The notes below the pieces were generated by a model. The model searched no databases and was not told the origin of the DNA. It saw only the letters and a list, made by a program, of their open reading frames with translations. A stretch of 64,000 bases of DNA, taken from assembly GCA_019637615.1 (NCBI GenBank), contig JAHBVJ010000010.1, positions 62,001 to 126,000 of the forward strand, read 5' to 3'. The DNA comes from Anaerolineae bacterium (GTDB lineage: Bacteria; Chloroflexota; Anaerolineae; Aggregatilineales; UBA2796). The translations under genes were made by a program, and so were the position numbers. Below are positions 52,972-61,840 of this stretch, one piece after another (within the stretch, counting starts at the first letter, position 1; every line of letters begins with the position of its first letter).

Positions 52972-54006
52972 CTAGGCAACGCGCCAGAGAGCGTCAAAAG
53001 AACCATCCAGCACAGCACCACGCAGGATCAACATACGTTCAGCGCCAACCCGCGACCAGCGCATGCCAGCAGCAGTAAGACGCGCCTTGTACTGCTTAAC
53101 GGCGCTTTCCACCGTGCCAGAGCCAATGGGATAGCCATCTTCCCGAAACTCCTGATACTGCATGCGCCGTTGGTGCGTGTGAAAGTAGCGGCTGTGGTCA
53201 GCTAAACCAGCGTGGTCAAGTGGCGCGGTGATGGAGTGAAGCTGGCCTTGAAACAAAGCATCGGTATGTTGCTTAAGCCAAGCGGTGGCTTGGTCAGGGT
53301 GGTTAGGATACAAGGCTTGAGCCGCTGCCGACAGGTGTTGACGGGCATGATACCAATCCACAATCTGTACACTGTCAGGGAACAGGTCAGCCGCGACATT
53401 CCAAATCCAAGCGGCACCGTCGGCTGTCACACTCGCCTCGTAGGCGGTGGGAACTTGCTGCTGTACGGCTAGCTGCCACAAGGCTTGAGCGAAAGCTGGT
53501 ACTTCCCCCAGCACGGCGGTGTAGGTAAGGTTGACAGCATGGGGCATGTCCATTACGTCAGTGGTGATGGGGTCACGCTCAGGTTGGGTTGCTACATCGT
53601 AGACTGCCCCGACCTTCATCTCCTTCCAGCCTTCCCCACGCACATGCACCATGCCACCATCCATGCTCACGCCTTTACGCTGGCGATGGTCATGCGGGGC
53701 GTCTGGCAAGCTTATCCGTTCCGGCGCTACTTGTTGCCTGTCCCGTTCCACCTGTCCACGCAGCCGCTCACCGTGCTGTGCCGCCTGACGCCAAATGCTG
53801 CTGGCGGGCAAGTGACGCTTGCCAATCCGCGCAAACACTGCTTGGCACTGCTCAAAGGTCAACAAGCCAGCTAACCAAGTCATGTGTTGTGCTAATTCCT
53901 CACTGTATACACTGCTGCCCAAGCCAAGTTGCTCATCTAGGGGGAAAAATACCCACTTTGCACTTGCTACAGTAGTAATAATCTCGCTCCACTGCCGTTT
54001 CGCCAC
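52972..54006 (-). CDS. Transposase orfB (DDE domain), ISKra4 family
   Basis: Carries the catalytic part of the transposase. DDE candidates are D in GVSMDGGMVHVRGEGW, D in SVQIVDWYHARQHL and E in PIGSGTVESAVKQYKARL. The frame overlaps orfA and must be read from it by a frameshift around the run TTTTTCCCCC, where orfA reads VGIFPP and orfB continues PLDEQLGLGSSVYSEELAQH. The needed change is +1 (or -2). The MAKRQ start at 54006 lies inside orfA and is probably not used. The stop lies 3 bp inside the left inverted repeat. Confidence 0.88.
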   Translation of the reverse strand: MAKRQWSEIITTVASAKWVFFPLDEQLGLGSSVYSEELAQHMTWLAGLLTFEQCQAVFARIGKRHLPASSIWRQAAQHGERLRGQVERDRQQVAPERISLPDAPHDHRQRKGVSMDGGMVHVRGEGWKEMKVGAVYDVATQPERDPITTDVMDMPHAVNLTYTAVLGEVPAFAQALWQLAVQQQVPTAYEASVTADGAAWIWNVAADLFPDSVQIVDWYHARQHLSAAAQALYPNHPDQATAWLKQHTDALFQGQLHSITAPLDHAGLADHSRYFHTHQRRMQYQEFREDGYPIGSGTVESAVKQYKARLTAAGMRWSRVGAERMLILRGAVLDGSFDALWRVA

Positions 54007-54280
54007 CGTCAGCTACCACTTGGCGTTTCCGTTTACCCTTATAGCTCATCTTCCTACCACATTGCTGACACTCTAGCTGTGCTGGTGCTGGTTCAGCACG
54101 CTGACTGGCTTGCGTCAAGCTGTGCAGCACGGCGGCTTGTACTTGTTGTCCACTCTCTATCGCGAGTTGGCTGATTTCGCGCATCGTAATCTGGTTGGCT
54201 GGGCTGCGTTTCGCCAACAGCTTGTCGATAGCTGCTTCGGCTTCCGCTAGTAACTTCGCTTTCATTTCGTTTGGCGTCAT
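53933..54280 (-). CDS. Transposase orfA (zinc-ribbon N-terminal part), ISKra4 family
   Basis: A 115-residue frame providing the N-terminal part of the transposase. A helical segment (MKAKLLAEAEAAIDKLLAKR) is followed by a zinc ribbon with CQQCGRKMSYKG and YYYCSKCKVG. It ends VGIFPPR and a stop at the frameshift site, beyond which the domain continues in the orfB frame as DEQLGLG. This split is typical of the ISKra4 group, where family members join both parts into one protein. Confidence 0.85.
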   Translation of the reverse strand: MTPNEMKAKLLAEAEAAIDKLLAKRSPANQITMREISQLAIESGQQVQAAVLHSLTQASQRAEPAPAQLECQQCGRKMSYKGKRKRQVVADGGETAVERDYYYCSKCKVGIFPPR

Positions 54281-54348
54281 CGCTACCTGCCTGTGGTATC
54301 TTTGCCAGTCAGTTTAGCACTCCTCCTGAACTTTTATGAAATACACCC

Positions 54349-54357
54349 TCGAGAAAG
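54349..54357 (+). repeat. Target site duplication, right copy
   Basis: TCGAGAAAG directly follows the right inverted repeat and matches the left copy exactly. Confidence 0.9.
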
Positions 54358-54364
54358 CAATAGG

Positions 54365-54394
54365 TTGACAAAATTCTCGCAATCTATTTATAAT
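54365..54394 (+). promoter_or_regulatory. Promoter of the LacI/URO-D fusion gene
   Basis: Consensus TTGACA (54365-54370) and TATAAT (54389-54394) are 18 bp apart. The insertion sequence ends 16 bp upstream of the -35, leaving the core promoter intact but replacing whatever lay further upstream. Confidence 0.8.
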
Positions 54395-54411
54395 TTATAA
54401 TTGTTATATGA

Positions 54412-54419
54412 AATCGATT
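54412..54419 (+). promoter_or_regulatory. Possible LacI-type operator
   Basis: AATCGATT, in the context TGAAATCGATTCAA, has the central CG and A/T-rich arms of LacI/GalR operators. It lies about 18 bp downstream of the -10 box, suggesting autorepression. A related perfect palindrome TTATCGATAA is at 58719-58728, before the binding-protein gene. Confidence 0.45.
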
Positions 54420-54469
54420 CAATGCAACCATTCAACTAGTTTTACGTTCCTTTTAAGGTTCTTGCAAAA

Positions 54470-56650
54470 ATGTCCACGATTGCCGATGTTGCCAAATTAG
54501 CTGGCGTTTCCACGGGTACTGTTTCTAGAGTGATGAACGGGGCCAAAAATGTGAATCCCGAAACACGCTCGAAGGTGGAACAGGCAATCGCGAATCTTGG
54601 CTACCAGCCAAACTCTCAGGCGCGCAGTCTACGCAGCAAACGTACGGATACCATCGCTCTCGCTATCCCCGAACTGACCAATTATTTCTGGACGACGATA
54701 GCGCGTGGTGTTCAGGACGCGGCGCAAGCCAACGATTACCACGTGTTGATCTGCAATACCTACGCGCGGTCACACCAGAATTTACGCTACTTGGAGTCCA
54801 TCTACAGTCGCGTGGACGGCATGATCCTCAGCCGCCGTTCCGAGTGGGGTGTGCTTATGCGCGGGGAAGGACATGCCTCCCGTGAATCGATTGAATCGCG
54901 CGAGAAGCCGATAGTTTTTGTGGGGCAGTCTCAGGCTGCCGCTTGGAACGTGGACAACGTATACAGCGACTCGGTTTCCGGTGCATTTGCCTTGACCAAG
55001 CATCTACTCAAGCTAGGACGACGCAAAATTGCCATCGTCACCGGTCGGCAAAGTTCCACCAGCGCGTGTGATCGCGTGGCTGGCTACGCGATGGCGCTGG
55101 CAGACGCCGCCATTCCGCTCGATCCCGACCTGATCTGCTGGGGCGAATATGAGCGCTACACGGCAGAACGCTTGACCAACGATCTTTTGGAACACCACCC
55201 CACCACAACGGCGATAGTCGCGGCGAACAATGAGATCGCTATTGGCGTCATGCAAGCGCTAGAGAATCGCCGCATATCGGTTCCCGAGGCAGTCGCGGTG
55301 GTCTGCTTTGATGATTTTTATCCCGACTCGCGCTTTGCGACCCTAATGACCGTCGCCACCCAATCTCCCTACGATATTGGTGTCAACGCCGCGCAACTGC
55401 TACTCAACCGCCTGAACACCGAGGAATTCCTGCGCCCACAGACCGTCGTTTTACCAACACGGCTAATCATCCGGAAATCCTGCGGCGACGTGCCTAGCAT
55501 ACTGGACGAAAAAGCAACCTTCGATAGCGTCCAAGGGCAGCTCATCGCACCACTCTCGCGCCGGGACATTGCCGATCTTACTCTCCGCGTGAGTTCCGTC
55601 GTACAGGTCGCGCTGCCGCCGACCGATGATCACCTGATACAAGCAGACAAAGCGCAAGTCACCCTGCTCAAACAAGCCCTGTGCCATGAAGAGGTGACGG
55701 CGTCCACCGTTCCACATGTTGAGTACAGCATCACCAACCGTGCCCTGTACCGCTACGTCTTGGAGCGCGAGCCGCAAGCTGAAGTTGTCCAGCGGACGAC
55801 GCTCATCGCTGCCGAAGATCAGGTTGACTTTGCCCAGCGCATCGGGCTGGCGGCAATTCCTTGTCGGTATCCGTATCAACCCGTGCTTGATCTTGCTCAG
55901 ATGGCTAACCATTGGGCTGTGAATAACGACGCCTTGCCGTTTGATTTTCCACGTTTGACGGATCAGCTCGATTTCTTCGATAACTATGTCCGTGCTGCGC
56001 GGAACACCAATATCGGCATCGCGGCGGATTTCCGGTCGATTGTCGCAGATACCCTGCGCACGTTGGACGCACTCAGCAGCCTGTATCCTCAATCGCAGCC
56101 AGCCCTCTTGTTCAAGATTGCCGACGATCTGCTGACTTATCAAAGCAAAATCGTACAGTTGATTTGTGATCGCTTTGCGGCTGATCTCGCGTTCGTGATG
56201 ATTACCGATGACATCGCGGATGAACACGGCTTGCGCGTGGATGCGGACACGTTTGAGGCAGTGTTCAGTCCACGTCTCCAACGGTTGCTCCGTCCAGCGC
56301 ATGAGCACCGTCTATCTACCGTCCTGTATACGCGTGGCAAGCTGGAAAAGGCTATACCACTGATCCGGCGCTTGGGCTTTGATGCGGTCTACATCGCGCA
56401 GCCGGAACTGAACGATCTCGCCGCCCTCAAACAAAGCACCGCTGGCAACCTGAGTCTGATGGGCGGCATTTCCACGGCCTTGTTAGGCACAGCGGGGGAA
56501 CATGCTGTCGAACAGCAAATCAAGCGCACCGTTTCCCTGTTGGCGGCAGGTGGTGGCTATGTAGCCGGAGTCGCCTCCGAACTTAGTGACGATGTCCCGA
56601 TTAAAAATTTCTTCTCGTTGCTGCGGGCGTTGTCTTTACCGAGGGTATGA
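54470..56650 (+). CDS. LacI-type regulator fused to a URO-D-like domain
   Basis: A 726-residue protein, about twice the length of a LacI regulator. Residues 1-55 are a LacI HTH (STIADVAKLAGVSTGTVSRV, NPETRSKVEQAIANLGYQPN). Residues about 60-335 are the sugar-binding domain (DTIALAIPELTNYFWTTIAR, AIVAANNEIAIGVMQALE, VVCFDDFYPDS). Residues about 365-725 resemble the uroporphyrinogen decarboxylase (URO-D/MtaA-like) superfamily: ITDDIADEHGLRVDADTFEA, PRLQRLLRPAHEHRLSTVLY, RRLGFDAVYIAQPELNDLAA, LSLMGGISTALLG and LLAAGGGYVAGVASELSDDV. Free-standing URO-D-like proteins are frequent in sugar loci; I do not know this fusion. It heads the fucoside importer genes and probably controls them. Confidence 0.88.
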   Translation: MSTIADVAKLAGVSTGTVSRVMNGAKNVNPETRSKVEQAIANLGYQPNSQARSLRSKRTDTIALAIPELTNYFWTTIARGVQDAAQANDYHVLICNTYARSHQNLRYLESIYSRVDGMILSRRSEWGVLMRGEGHASRESIESREKPIVFVGQSQAAAWNVDNVYSDSVSGAFALTKHLLKLGRRKIAIVTGRQSSTSACDRVAGYAMALADAAIPLDPDLICWGEYERYTAERLTNDLLEHHPTTTAIVAANNEIAIGVMQALENRRISVPEAVAVVCFDDFYPDSRFATLMTVATQSPYDIGVNAAQLLLNRLNTEEFLRPQTVVLPTRLIIRKSCGDVPSILDEKATFDSVQGQLIAPLSRRDIADLTLRVSSVVQVALPPTDDHLIQADKAQVTLLKQALCHEEVTASTVPHVEYSITNRALYRYVLEREPQAEVVQRTTLIAAEDQVDFAQRIGLAAIPCRYPYQPVLDLAQMANHWAVNNDALPFDFPRLTDQLDFFDNYVRAARNTNIGIAADFRSIVADTLRTLDALSSLYPQSQPALLFKIADDLLTYQSKIVQLICDRFAADLAFVMITDDIADEHGLRVDADTFEAVFSPRLQRLLRPAHEHRLSTVLYTRGKLEKAIPLIRRLGFDAVYIAQPELNDLAALKQSTAGNLSLMGGISTALLGTAGEHAVEQQIKRTVSLLAAGGGYVAGVASELSDDVPIKNFFSLLRALSLPRV

Positions 56651-56752
56651 GTGAGCACTTTTCAGTACGAGGATGATCTTAACCAAGGGGAGAGCCGATC
56701 AAACACCAGCGCTACTTACTTAATGTGAAAAAATGGAGCTAGGCACTAAAAG

Positions 56753-57748
56753 ATGAGCATTACTGACCAGTCTAATCCGATAGACAGTCCCGTCCTTCCG
56801 CGAAAATTTCGCACACAATCCTTTACCAGTGACAGACTCCGGCATCTGCTGTTACGGATGCGCCGACGCTGGCAGTTATATGCGCTGCTGGCGCTGCCGC
56901 TGCTCTATATCATCATCTTCAATTACGTCCCCATTCTAGGAGCGCAGATCGCGTTCCGTGACTATACCGTCGCGGGTGGCATCTGGAACAGTCCGTGGGT
57001 CGGTTTCGAGAATTTCCAACGCTTCTTCAACTCATTTCAGTTCACGCGTCTGATCGTAAATACCATTTCGCTCGGCCTCTATCTGCTGGTGATCGGCTTC
57101 CCGATCCCGATCATCCTCGCCCTCAGCTTGCATCAAGTGCGGACGTTGTGGTTCAAAAAGCTACTGCAAATGGTCACCTACGCGCCGCATTTTATCTCGA
57201 CCGTCGTCATGGTCGGTTTGATCTTACAGATGCTTAATCCACGCTTCGGACTGCTCTCGCAAATAACGACGGCGCTCGGTATGCAGCCCGTCAGCGCGAT
57301 GTCACGTCCGGAACTGTACCAATCGATCTACGTCTGGACGGACATCTGGCAGCACATGGGCTTTTCCGCCATCATCTACCTCGCCGCCCTGACCACCATC
57401 GATCCGGCTTTGCATGAAGCAGCCTTAGTCGATGGCGCATCACGGTTCCAGCGCATCCGTCACATCGATATCCCCGGCATCATGCCGATTGCCACGATGC
57501 TGCTGATTTTGAACTTCGGCAATTTCATCAATATCGGTTTCGAAAAAGTGCTGCTGCTGCAAAATCCCGTCAACGTGTCAGCCTCGGAGATTCTGGATAC
57601 CTACGTGTACAAAGTTGGCTTGGCTTCTCCGACGTTGGACTTCTCCTATGCGACGGCTATCGGCCTGTTCAAGGGTGTCATCGCCCTGCTGATGGTGGTG
57701 GTCGCCAACTATACCGTCAAACGCTTGGGTCAAGAGAGTCTGTGGTAG
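56753..57748 (+). CDS. Carbohydrate ABC transporter permease (LplB-like)
   Basis: A 331-residue CUT1 permease with six membrane spans. The first (about residues 42-60, LYALLALPLLYIIIFNYVPI) and the following GAQIAFRDYTVAGGIWNSPW are typical of the LplB/YteP group that imports complex sugars. The coupling loop is HEAALVDGASRFQRIRHIDI. The N-terminal about 40 residues are cytoplasmic and basic. It starts about 100 bp after the regulator and 23 bp before its partner permease. Confidence 0.95.
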   Translation: MSITDQSNPIDSPVLPRKFRTQSFTSDRLRHLLLRMRRRWQLYALLALPLLYIIIFNYVPILGAQIAFRDYTVAGGIWNSPWVGFENFQRFFNSFQFTRLIVNTISLGLYLLVIGFPIPIILALSLHQVRTLWFKKLLQMVTYAPHFISTVVMVGLILQMLNPRFGLLSQITTALGMQPVSAMSRPELYQSIYVWTDIWQHMGFSAIIYLAALTTIDPALHEAALVDGASRFQRIRHIDIPGIMPIATMLLILNFGNFINIGFEKVLLLQNPVNVSASEILDTYVYKVGLASPTLDFSYATAIGLFKGVIALLMVVVANYTVKRLGQESLW

Positions 57749-57771
57749 TCGATCAATAAGGAGAAGCAATC

Positions 57772-58704
57772 ATGACCACCTTACGTCTGCCCCGTCAAGA
57801 ACGCCGCAAATCCCTCAGCGAGATTCAGGATACGCGCGGAGATCGTGTTTTCATGGCGATCAACCTGATTTTCCTGCTGGCGATCCTGATCATTATCTTG
57901 TACCCGCTGATCTACACCCTGAGCGCCTCATTTAGCGCGCCATCGGCGGTGATTACGGGCAAGGTGACGCTGTTCCCGGTGGATTTCACGCTGGTCGGCT
58001 ACCAGAAGATTTTCGAGTATCCCACGCTCATCAAGGGCATGTTGAATTCGCTGTTTTATACCGTGGTGGGTTCCAGCATCAGCGTAGTGCTCACGCTCCT
58101 AGCGGCCTATCCCTTGACGCGCAAAGACCTGCCGGGGCGGCGTTTCCTGACCATCCTGTTCTTCTTCCCCATGCTGTTCAGCGGCGGCCTGATCCCGTTT
58201 TATCTGGTGGTACGCGATCTTGGCATGGTCAACACACGGTGGGCGCTCATCATCCCGACGGCCTTGAGCGTCTGGAACCTGATCATCACCATCTCGTTTT
58301 TACGTGCCAGCATCCCCGACGAGTTGTGGGAAGCCGCCCAACTCGACGGCTGTAGCGACATCGGCTACCTGCTCAGGATCGTGTTGCCATTGGCTAAATC
58401 GATCTTGGCAGTCTTGTTCCTCGTCTATGCCGTCGCGCAGTGGAATCAATATTTCCTGTCGCTGGTCACGCAGACCAACCCCGATCTCGCGCCGTTACAG
58501 ATCGTGCTGCGCAACATCTTGATCTTGAACAAGATCGACCTCGGCATGTTGGCGGACGTGCAGCGTATGGCTGACCAACAGGCACTGCAAGAGCAGCTTA
58601 AGTTCTCGTCCATCGTGGTTGCCTCAGTCCCGGTGCTGATGTTGTACCCGTTTGTTCAGCGCTATTTCGTACAAGGGCTAACGATTGGAGCCATCAAAGG
58701 GTAG
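57772..58704 (+). CDS. Carbohydrate ABC transporter permease (YtcP/LplC-like)
   Basis: A 310-residue permease, the partner of the previous one. The first span is LIFLLAILIIILYPLIYTLS, then ASFSAPSAVITGKVTLFPVD, typical of the YtcP group. The coupling loop reads DELWEAAQLDGCSDIGYLLR. The last periplasmic segment VQRMADQQALQEQLKFSSIV and the ending YFVQGLTIGAIKG are characteristic of the family. No ATPase gene is present in this cluster, so a shared MsmK-like ATPase encoded elsewhere is expected. Confidence 0.95.
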   Translation: MTTLRLPRQERRKSLSEIQDTRGDRVFMAINLIFLLAILIIILYPLIYTLSASFSAPSAVITGKVTLFPVDFTLVGYQKIFEYPTLIKGMLNSLFYTVVGSSISVVLTLLAAYPLTRKDLPGRRFLTILFFFPMLFSGGLIPFYLVVRDLGMVNTRWALIIPTALSVWNLIITISFLRASIPDELWEAAQLDGCSDIGYLLRIVLPLAKSILAVLFLVYAVAQWNQYFLSLVTQTNPDLAPLQIVLRNILILNKIDLGMLADVQRMADQQALQEQLKFSSIVVASVPVLMLYPFVQRYFVQGLTIGAIKG

Positions 58705-58783
58705 GAGCCAAAGGAGGATTATCGATAACGTCAGCGCACTAGCAATGAAGTTTTGTTTTGGAGAGAGTTTGAAGGGATCAAAA

Positions 58784-60427
58784 ATGACTAAAAAGCTAAT
58801 CTATGCGTTACTCGCCATCGCCTTATTACTGCCGGCCATGAGTTTTGCTCAGGGCGGCGACATCGCTACCCCCGCTGGCACATTCCCCGTCGTGAACGAA
58901 CCCACCGTCCTAAAGATTCTGGTGTCGAACGGTGAGCAGGTCTCAGACTTCAACACCAATGCTTACACCCAGTGGCTGGAAGAAAAAACTGGCATCGATC
59001 TTCAAATCGAAGTCGTCAACAGCACCGATGCACAGACCAAGCTCAATCTGGTGCTTGCCAGCGGAGATCTGCCCGATATTCTGCTCGGCTTCCAACCAAC
59101 GTCCAGCCTGATGGCGCAGCAAGGGGCGCAAGGCGTCTTCCTGCCCCTCAACGATCTGATCGCCAAGTACGGTGACGAGACCAAGCGCGTGTTCGAAAAG
59201 GAACGCCCGCAGATCGTCCCCCTGATCACCTCCCCCGATGGCAAAATTTATGGCCTGCCCACCGTCAACGAATGCTTCCACTGCTTCCTCTCGCAGAAGA
59301 TGTGGGTTTACAAGCCGTGGCTGGATAAGTTAGGCATCGCCATCCCGACCACCACCGACGAATTTGAAGCCATGCTCAAGGCGTTCAAAGAGAAAGACCC
59401 CAATGGCAACGGCATCGCGGATGAAATCCCCTTCTCCGGCAACTCGTCGGCGCTCACCGCTGGCGGCTGGCACAACAGCGTTGACCAGTTCTTGATGAAC
59501 TCGTTTGTGTTTTACGATCTGATCCAGCAAGATCGTCTGCTGCTCATCGATGGCAAAGTGCAAGCAGCTTACGCGCAACCCGGTTACAAAGAAGGGCTGC
59601 GTTACCTCAACCGCCTGTACTCCGAAGGTCTGATCGACCCCAATGCCCTGATTCAGGACAACCCCGCGCTGCTACAACTCGGCAGCCAGAAGGAACCACA
59701 TCTACTCGGCGCGGTCAGCGGCGGTTGGATGGGGACGTTCACCGAGCCGAAGACCCTCGCGCAGGGTGGCGAGATGGATAACTGGATCGCGATCCCGCCG
59801 CTGAAGGGGCCAGAAGGCGTCCAGACTGCCGCCTACGCGCCGTGGGGCATCACCATCGGTAGCTTCATCATCACCAATAAGGCCGCGCATCCCGATGTCG
59901 CCTTCCGTCTTGGCGACTTGATGTACAACCTCGAAGCCACCATGCGCAACACGTTCGGTGTCGAGGGCAAAGACTGGATCAAGCCGCCAGAGGGCGAACT
60001 CGGCATCAACGGCAAGCAAGCCGCCTACCGCACTACTGCCAACTGGGGCGAAGGCATGACCGATTCGTCGTGGCGTCAGACGGGCATGACCTACCGCACC
60101 GCCGATTTCCGCCTCAGCCAGTCCGCTAAGGATCAGTTTGTCGAAGTGCCGCTGTTCGAGGCCTCCAATGCGATGCTACCCTACGCGCCATCTATCGATA
60201 ACTTGATCCCGCCGCTGACGTACTCAGACTCGGATGCCAAGGAAGTCACCGAAATTCAGCTCGCTGTGAAGACCTATGTAGACGAAATGCAGGTACGTTT
60301 CATCACAGGTGACGCCAACATCGACGCGGAATGGGATACCTACCTCGCGACGTTAGAATCACAGGGTCTGCCACGGTTGTTGGAGATTAGCCAAAAAGCC
60401 TATGACTCGATGAAGACAACCAAGTAA
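58784..60427 (+). CDS. Extracellular sugar-binding protein of the CUT1 importer
   Basis: A 547-residue binding protein of the LplA/YtcQ type, which is longer than ordinary maltose-binding proteins. The start ATG at 58784 follows AAGGGA; the signal peptide is MTKKLIYALLAIALLLPAMS ending near FAQGG. There is no lipobox cysteine. The mature N-terminus contains EPTVLKILVSNGEQVSDFNT, and the central KDPNGNGIADEIPFSG is the calcium-loop-like motif common in this family. Earlier in-frame starts overlap the permease gene and lack a signal peptide. It should deliver oligosaccharides to the two permeases upstream; substrate is inferred to be fucose-containing from the downstream glycosidases. Confidence 0.94.
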   Translation: MTKKLIYALLAIALLLPAMSFAQGGDIATPAGTFPVVNEPTVLKILVSNGEQVSDFNTNAYTQWLEEKTGIDLQIEVVNSTDAQTKLNLVLASGDLPDILLGFQPTSSLMAQQGAQGVFLPLNDLIAKYGDETKRVFEKERPQIVPLITSPDGKIYGLPTVNECFHCFLSQKMWVYKPWLDKLGIAIPTTTDEFEAMLKAFKEKDPNGNGIADEIPFSGNSSALTAGGWHNSVDQFLMNSFVFYDLIQQDRLLLIDGKVQAAYAQPGYKEGLRYLNRLYSEGLIDPNALIQDNPALLQLGSQKEPHLLGAVSGGWMGTFTEPKTLAQGGEMDNWIAIPPLKGPEGVQTAAYAPWGITIGSFIITNKAAHPDVAFRLGDLMYNLEATMRNTFGVEGKDWIKPPEGELGINGKQAAYRTTANWGEGMTDSSWRQTGMTYRTADFRLSQSAKDQFVEVPLFEASNAMLPYAPSIDNLIPPLTYSDSDAKEVTEIQLAVKTYVDEMQVRFITGDANIDAEWDTYLATLESQGLPRLLEISQKAYDSMKTTK

Positions 60428-60444
60428 TCATCGCGTCCCGCAGC

Positions 60445-60479
60445 GTGGATGAGATCGGCATAGCGTCAGTCTCATCCAC
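60445..60479 (+). terminator. Hairpin after the binding-protein gene
   Basis: A perfect 10-bp stem, GTGGATGAGA (60445-60454) and TCTCATCCAC (60470-60479), around a 15-base loop that contains CGGCATAGC. A related sequence (GATGGGATCGGCATAGC plus TTCTCATCC) recurs at 63130-63155 after the second fucosidase gene. It may reduce read-through into the fucosidases or stabilise the upstream message. Confidence 0.55.
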
Positions 60480-60604
60480 ACCATCAAAAATCGCCAAGCG
60501 CACACGATCGATAGCGCGTGTCAAGCTGAAGCCGCCGCTCAGTTCGATGCGCCCTGCCTGATTGATAGAATTCATATCAGATTTTCCTGAAGAGAGGTTC
60601 TACG

Positions 60605-61834
60605 TTGGTTCAGCAAGTTTCCGCCAAAGGACTAAATTGGTTTCAGGACATCCGCTTCGGGATGTTCATCCATTGGGGACTGTATTCCATTCTGGCAAAA
60701 CAAGAATGGGTGATGCACACGGATCGCATCTCCGTCCCCGATTATGAAAAACTCGTGCCGCAGTTCAACCCCGTCAAATTCAACGCCGAAGAATGGGTGA
60801 GCATCGCGGCAGACGCGGGACAAAAATACATCGTCCCCACTTCGCGCCATCATGATGGCTTCAGTATGTACGACACCGCCCTCAGCGACTATAAAGTGAC
60901 GAATACACCTTTCAAGCGCGATCCCCTGCGCGAACTCGCCAACGCCATCGCCAAGCGCCGCGACATCAAGCTTGGCTTCTACAGCTCTCTGCTCGATTGG
61001 CATCATCCAGCCTATCGTTTCCGCGACACCAGCGGCCTCGTGTGGCAGGACTATCTCGACTTCTTGCACGGGCAGGTGCGCGAACTGTGTACGAACTTTG
61101 GTGAGATCGCCTGCATCTGGTTCGACGGCGATTGGCCTCACCATGCCTTCAACGAGACGGATTCGTATTTCCTGCCGGGCGGTTCGTTCGAGTACGAGAA
61201 GCTCTACAACATGATCCACACGCTGCAACCCGATGCCGTCGTGATGAATAACCGTCACGAGAAACCTCTGCCCGGTGAAGACGCGCAGGGTTTCGAGCAG
61301 GATTTACCCGGCATCAACACGGCGGGGTTCAACGCCACCACTATCTACGATCTCCCGCTCGAAGTCTGCATGACCATTAACGATCACTGGGGCTACAGCG
61401 AAGCCGATCACAACACAAAATCGACGCGTCATCTGGTGCATCTCTTGGTACGCAGCGCCAGTGCGGGCGGTAATTACCTGCTCAACGTCGGCCCCACCGC
61501 GCTCGGTGAGATCGTCCCGACTCATGCGGTACGGTTGCGCGGTGTCGGTGCGTGGCTAAAGGATAATAGCGAGTCGGTGTATGGCACGCGGGCAGGCGTG
61601 ATCGCTCCCTCCGCGACGACGGTTAGCACGCGCAAAGGCGATACACACTACGTCCATCTGCTGGACTACACCAGTGATTGCGTGACCCTGACGGGCGTGC
61701 CAACCACCGTGACCAAAGCGCAGCTCCTGCGTGGTGGGGCGACAGTTTCGCTAGATCGTCATGACGATAAAGTAGTGCTGTGTGTACCGGAAGATCAACG
61801 TGATCCGTTGGATACAGTAGTGGTGTTGACATAA
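60605..61834 (+). CDS. Alpha-L-fucosidase, GH29, copy 1
   Basis: A 409-residue glycosidase removing terminal alpha-L-fucose by a retaining mechanism. The barrel start [20 protein letters not shown], the segment [20 protein letters not shown] and the nucleophile region [10 protein letters not shown] (D174) are all typical GH29. The C-terminal about 80 residues form a beta-sandwich. No signal peptide, so it acts in the cytoplasm on imported sugars. The start codon is TTG at 60605, with AGAGAGG about 8 bp upstream. It precedes a close paralogue by 6 bp. Confidence 0.95.
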   Translation: MVQQVSAKGLNWFQDIRFGMFIHWGLYSILAKQEWVMHTDRISVPDYEKLVPQFNPVKFNAEEWVSIAADAGQKYIVPTSRHHDGFSMYDTALSDYKVTNTPFKRDPLRELANAIAKRRDIKLGFYSSLLDWHHPAYRFRDTSGLVWQDYLDFLHGQVRELCTNFGEIACIWFDGDWPHHAFNETDSYFLPGGSFEYEKLYNMIHTLQPDAVVMNNRHEKPLPGEDAQGFEQDLPGINTAGFNATTIYDLPLEVCMTINDHWGYSEADHNTKSTRHLVHLLVRSASAGGNYLLNVGPTALGEIVPTHAVRLRGVGAWLKDNSESVYGTRAGVIAPSATTVSTRKGDTHYVHLLDYTSDCVTLTGVPTTVTKAQLLRGGATVSLDRHDDKVVLCVPEDQRDPLDTVVVLT

Positions 61835-61840
61835 CAGCTT

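Larger units (their letters stand above)
52948..54348 (-). mobile_element. ISKra4-like insertion sequence, complete
   Basis: A 1401-bp element. The terminal inverted repeats are GGGTGCATTTCA plus AGTTAGTTCA (52948-52969) and, read inward from the other end, GGGTGTATTTCA plus TAAAAGTTCA (54348-54327), matching at 17 of 22 positions. The element is flanked by 9-bp direct repeats TCGAGAAAG. Two overlapping transposase frames are carried on the minus strand. It inserted between the dehydrogenase gene and the LacI-type gene, 16 bp before the -35 box of the latter. The intact ends and exact duplication suggest a recent insertion. Confidence 0.92.

Noticed and set aside
60387..60575. Minus-strand ORF of 62 codons ([20 protein letters not shown])
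   Set aside because: It overlaps the end of the binding-protein gene and the hairpin and matches no family. Coding-like composition alone is not enough.
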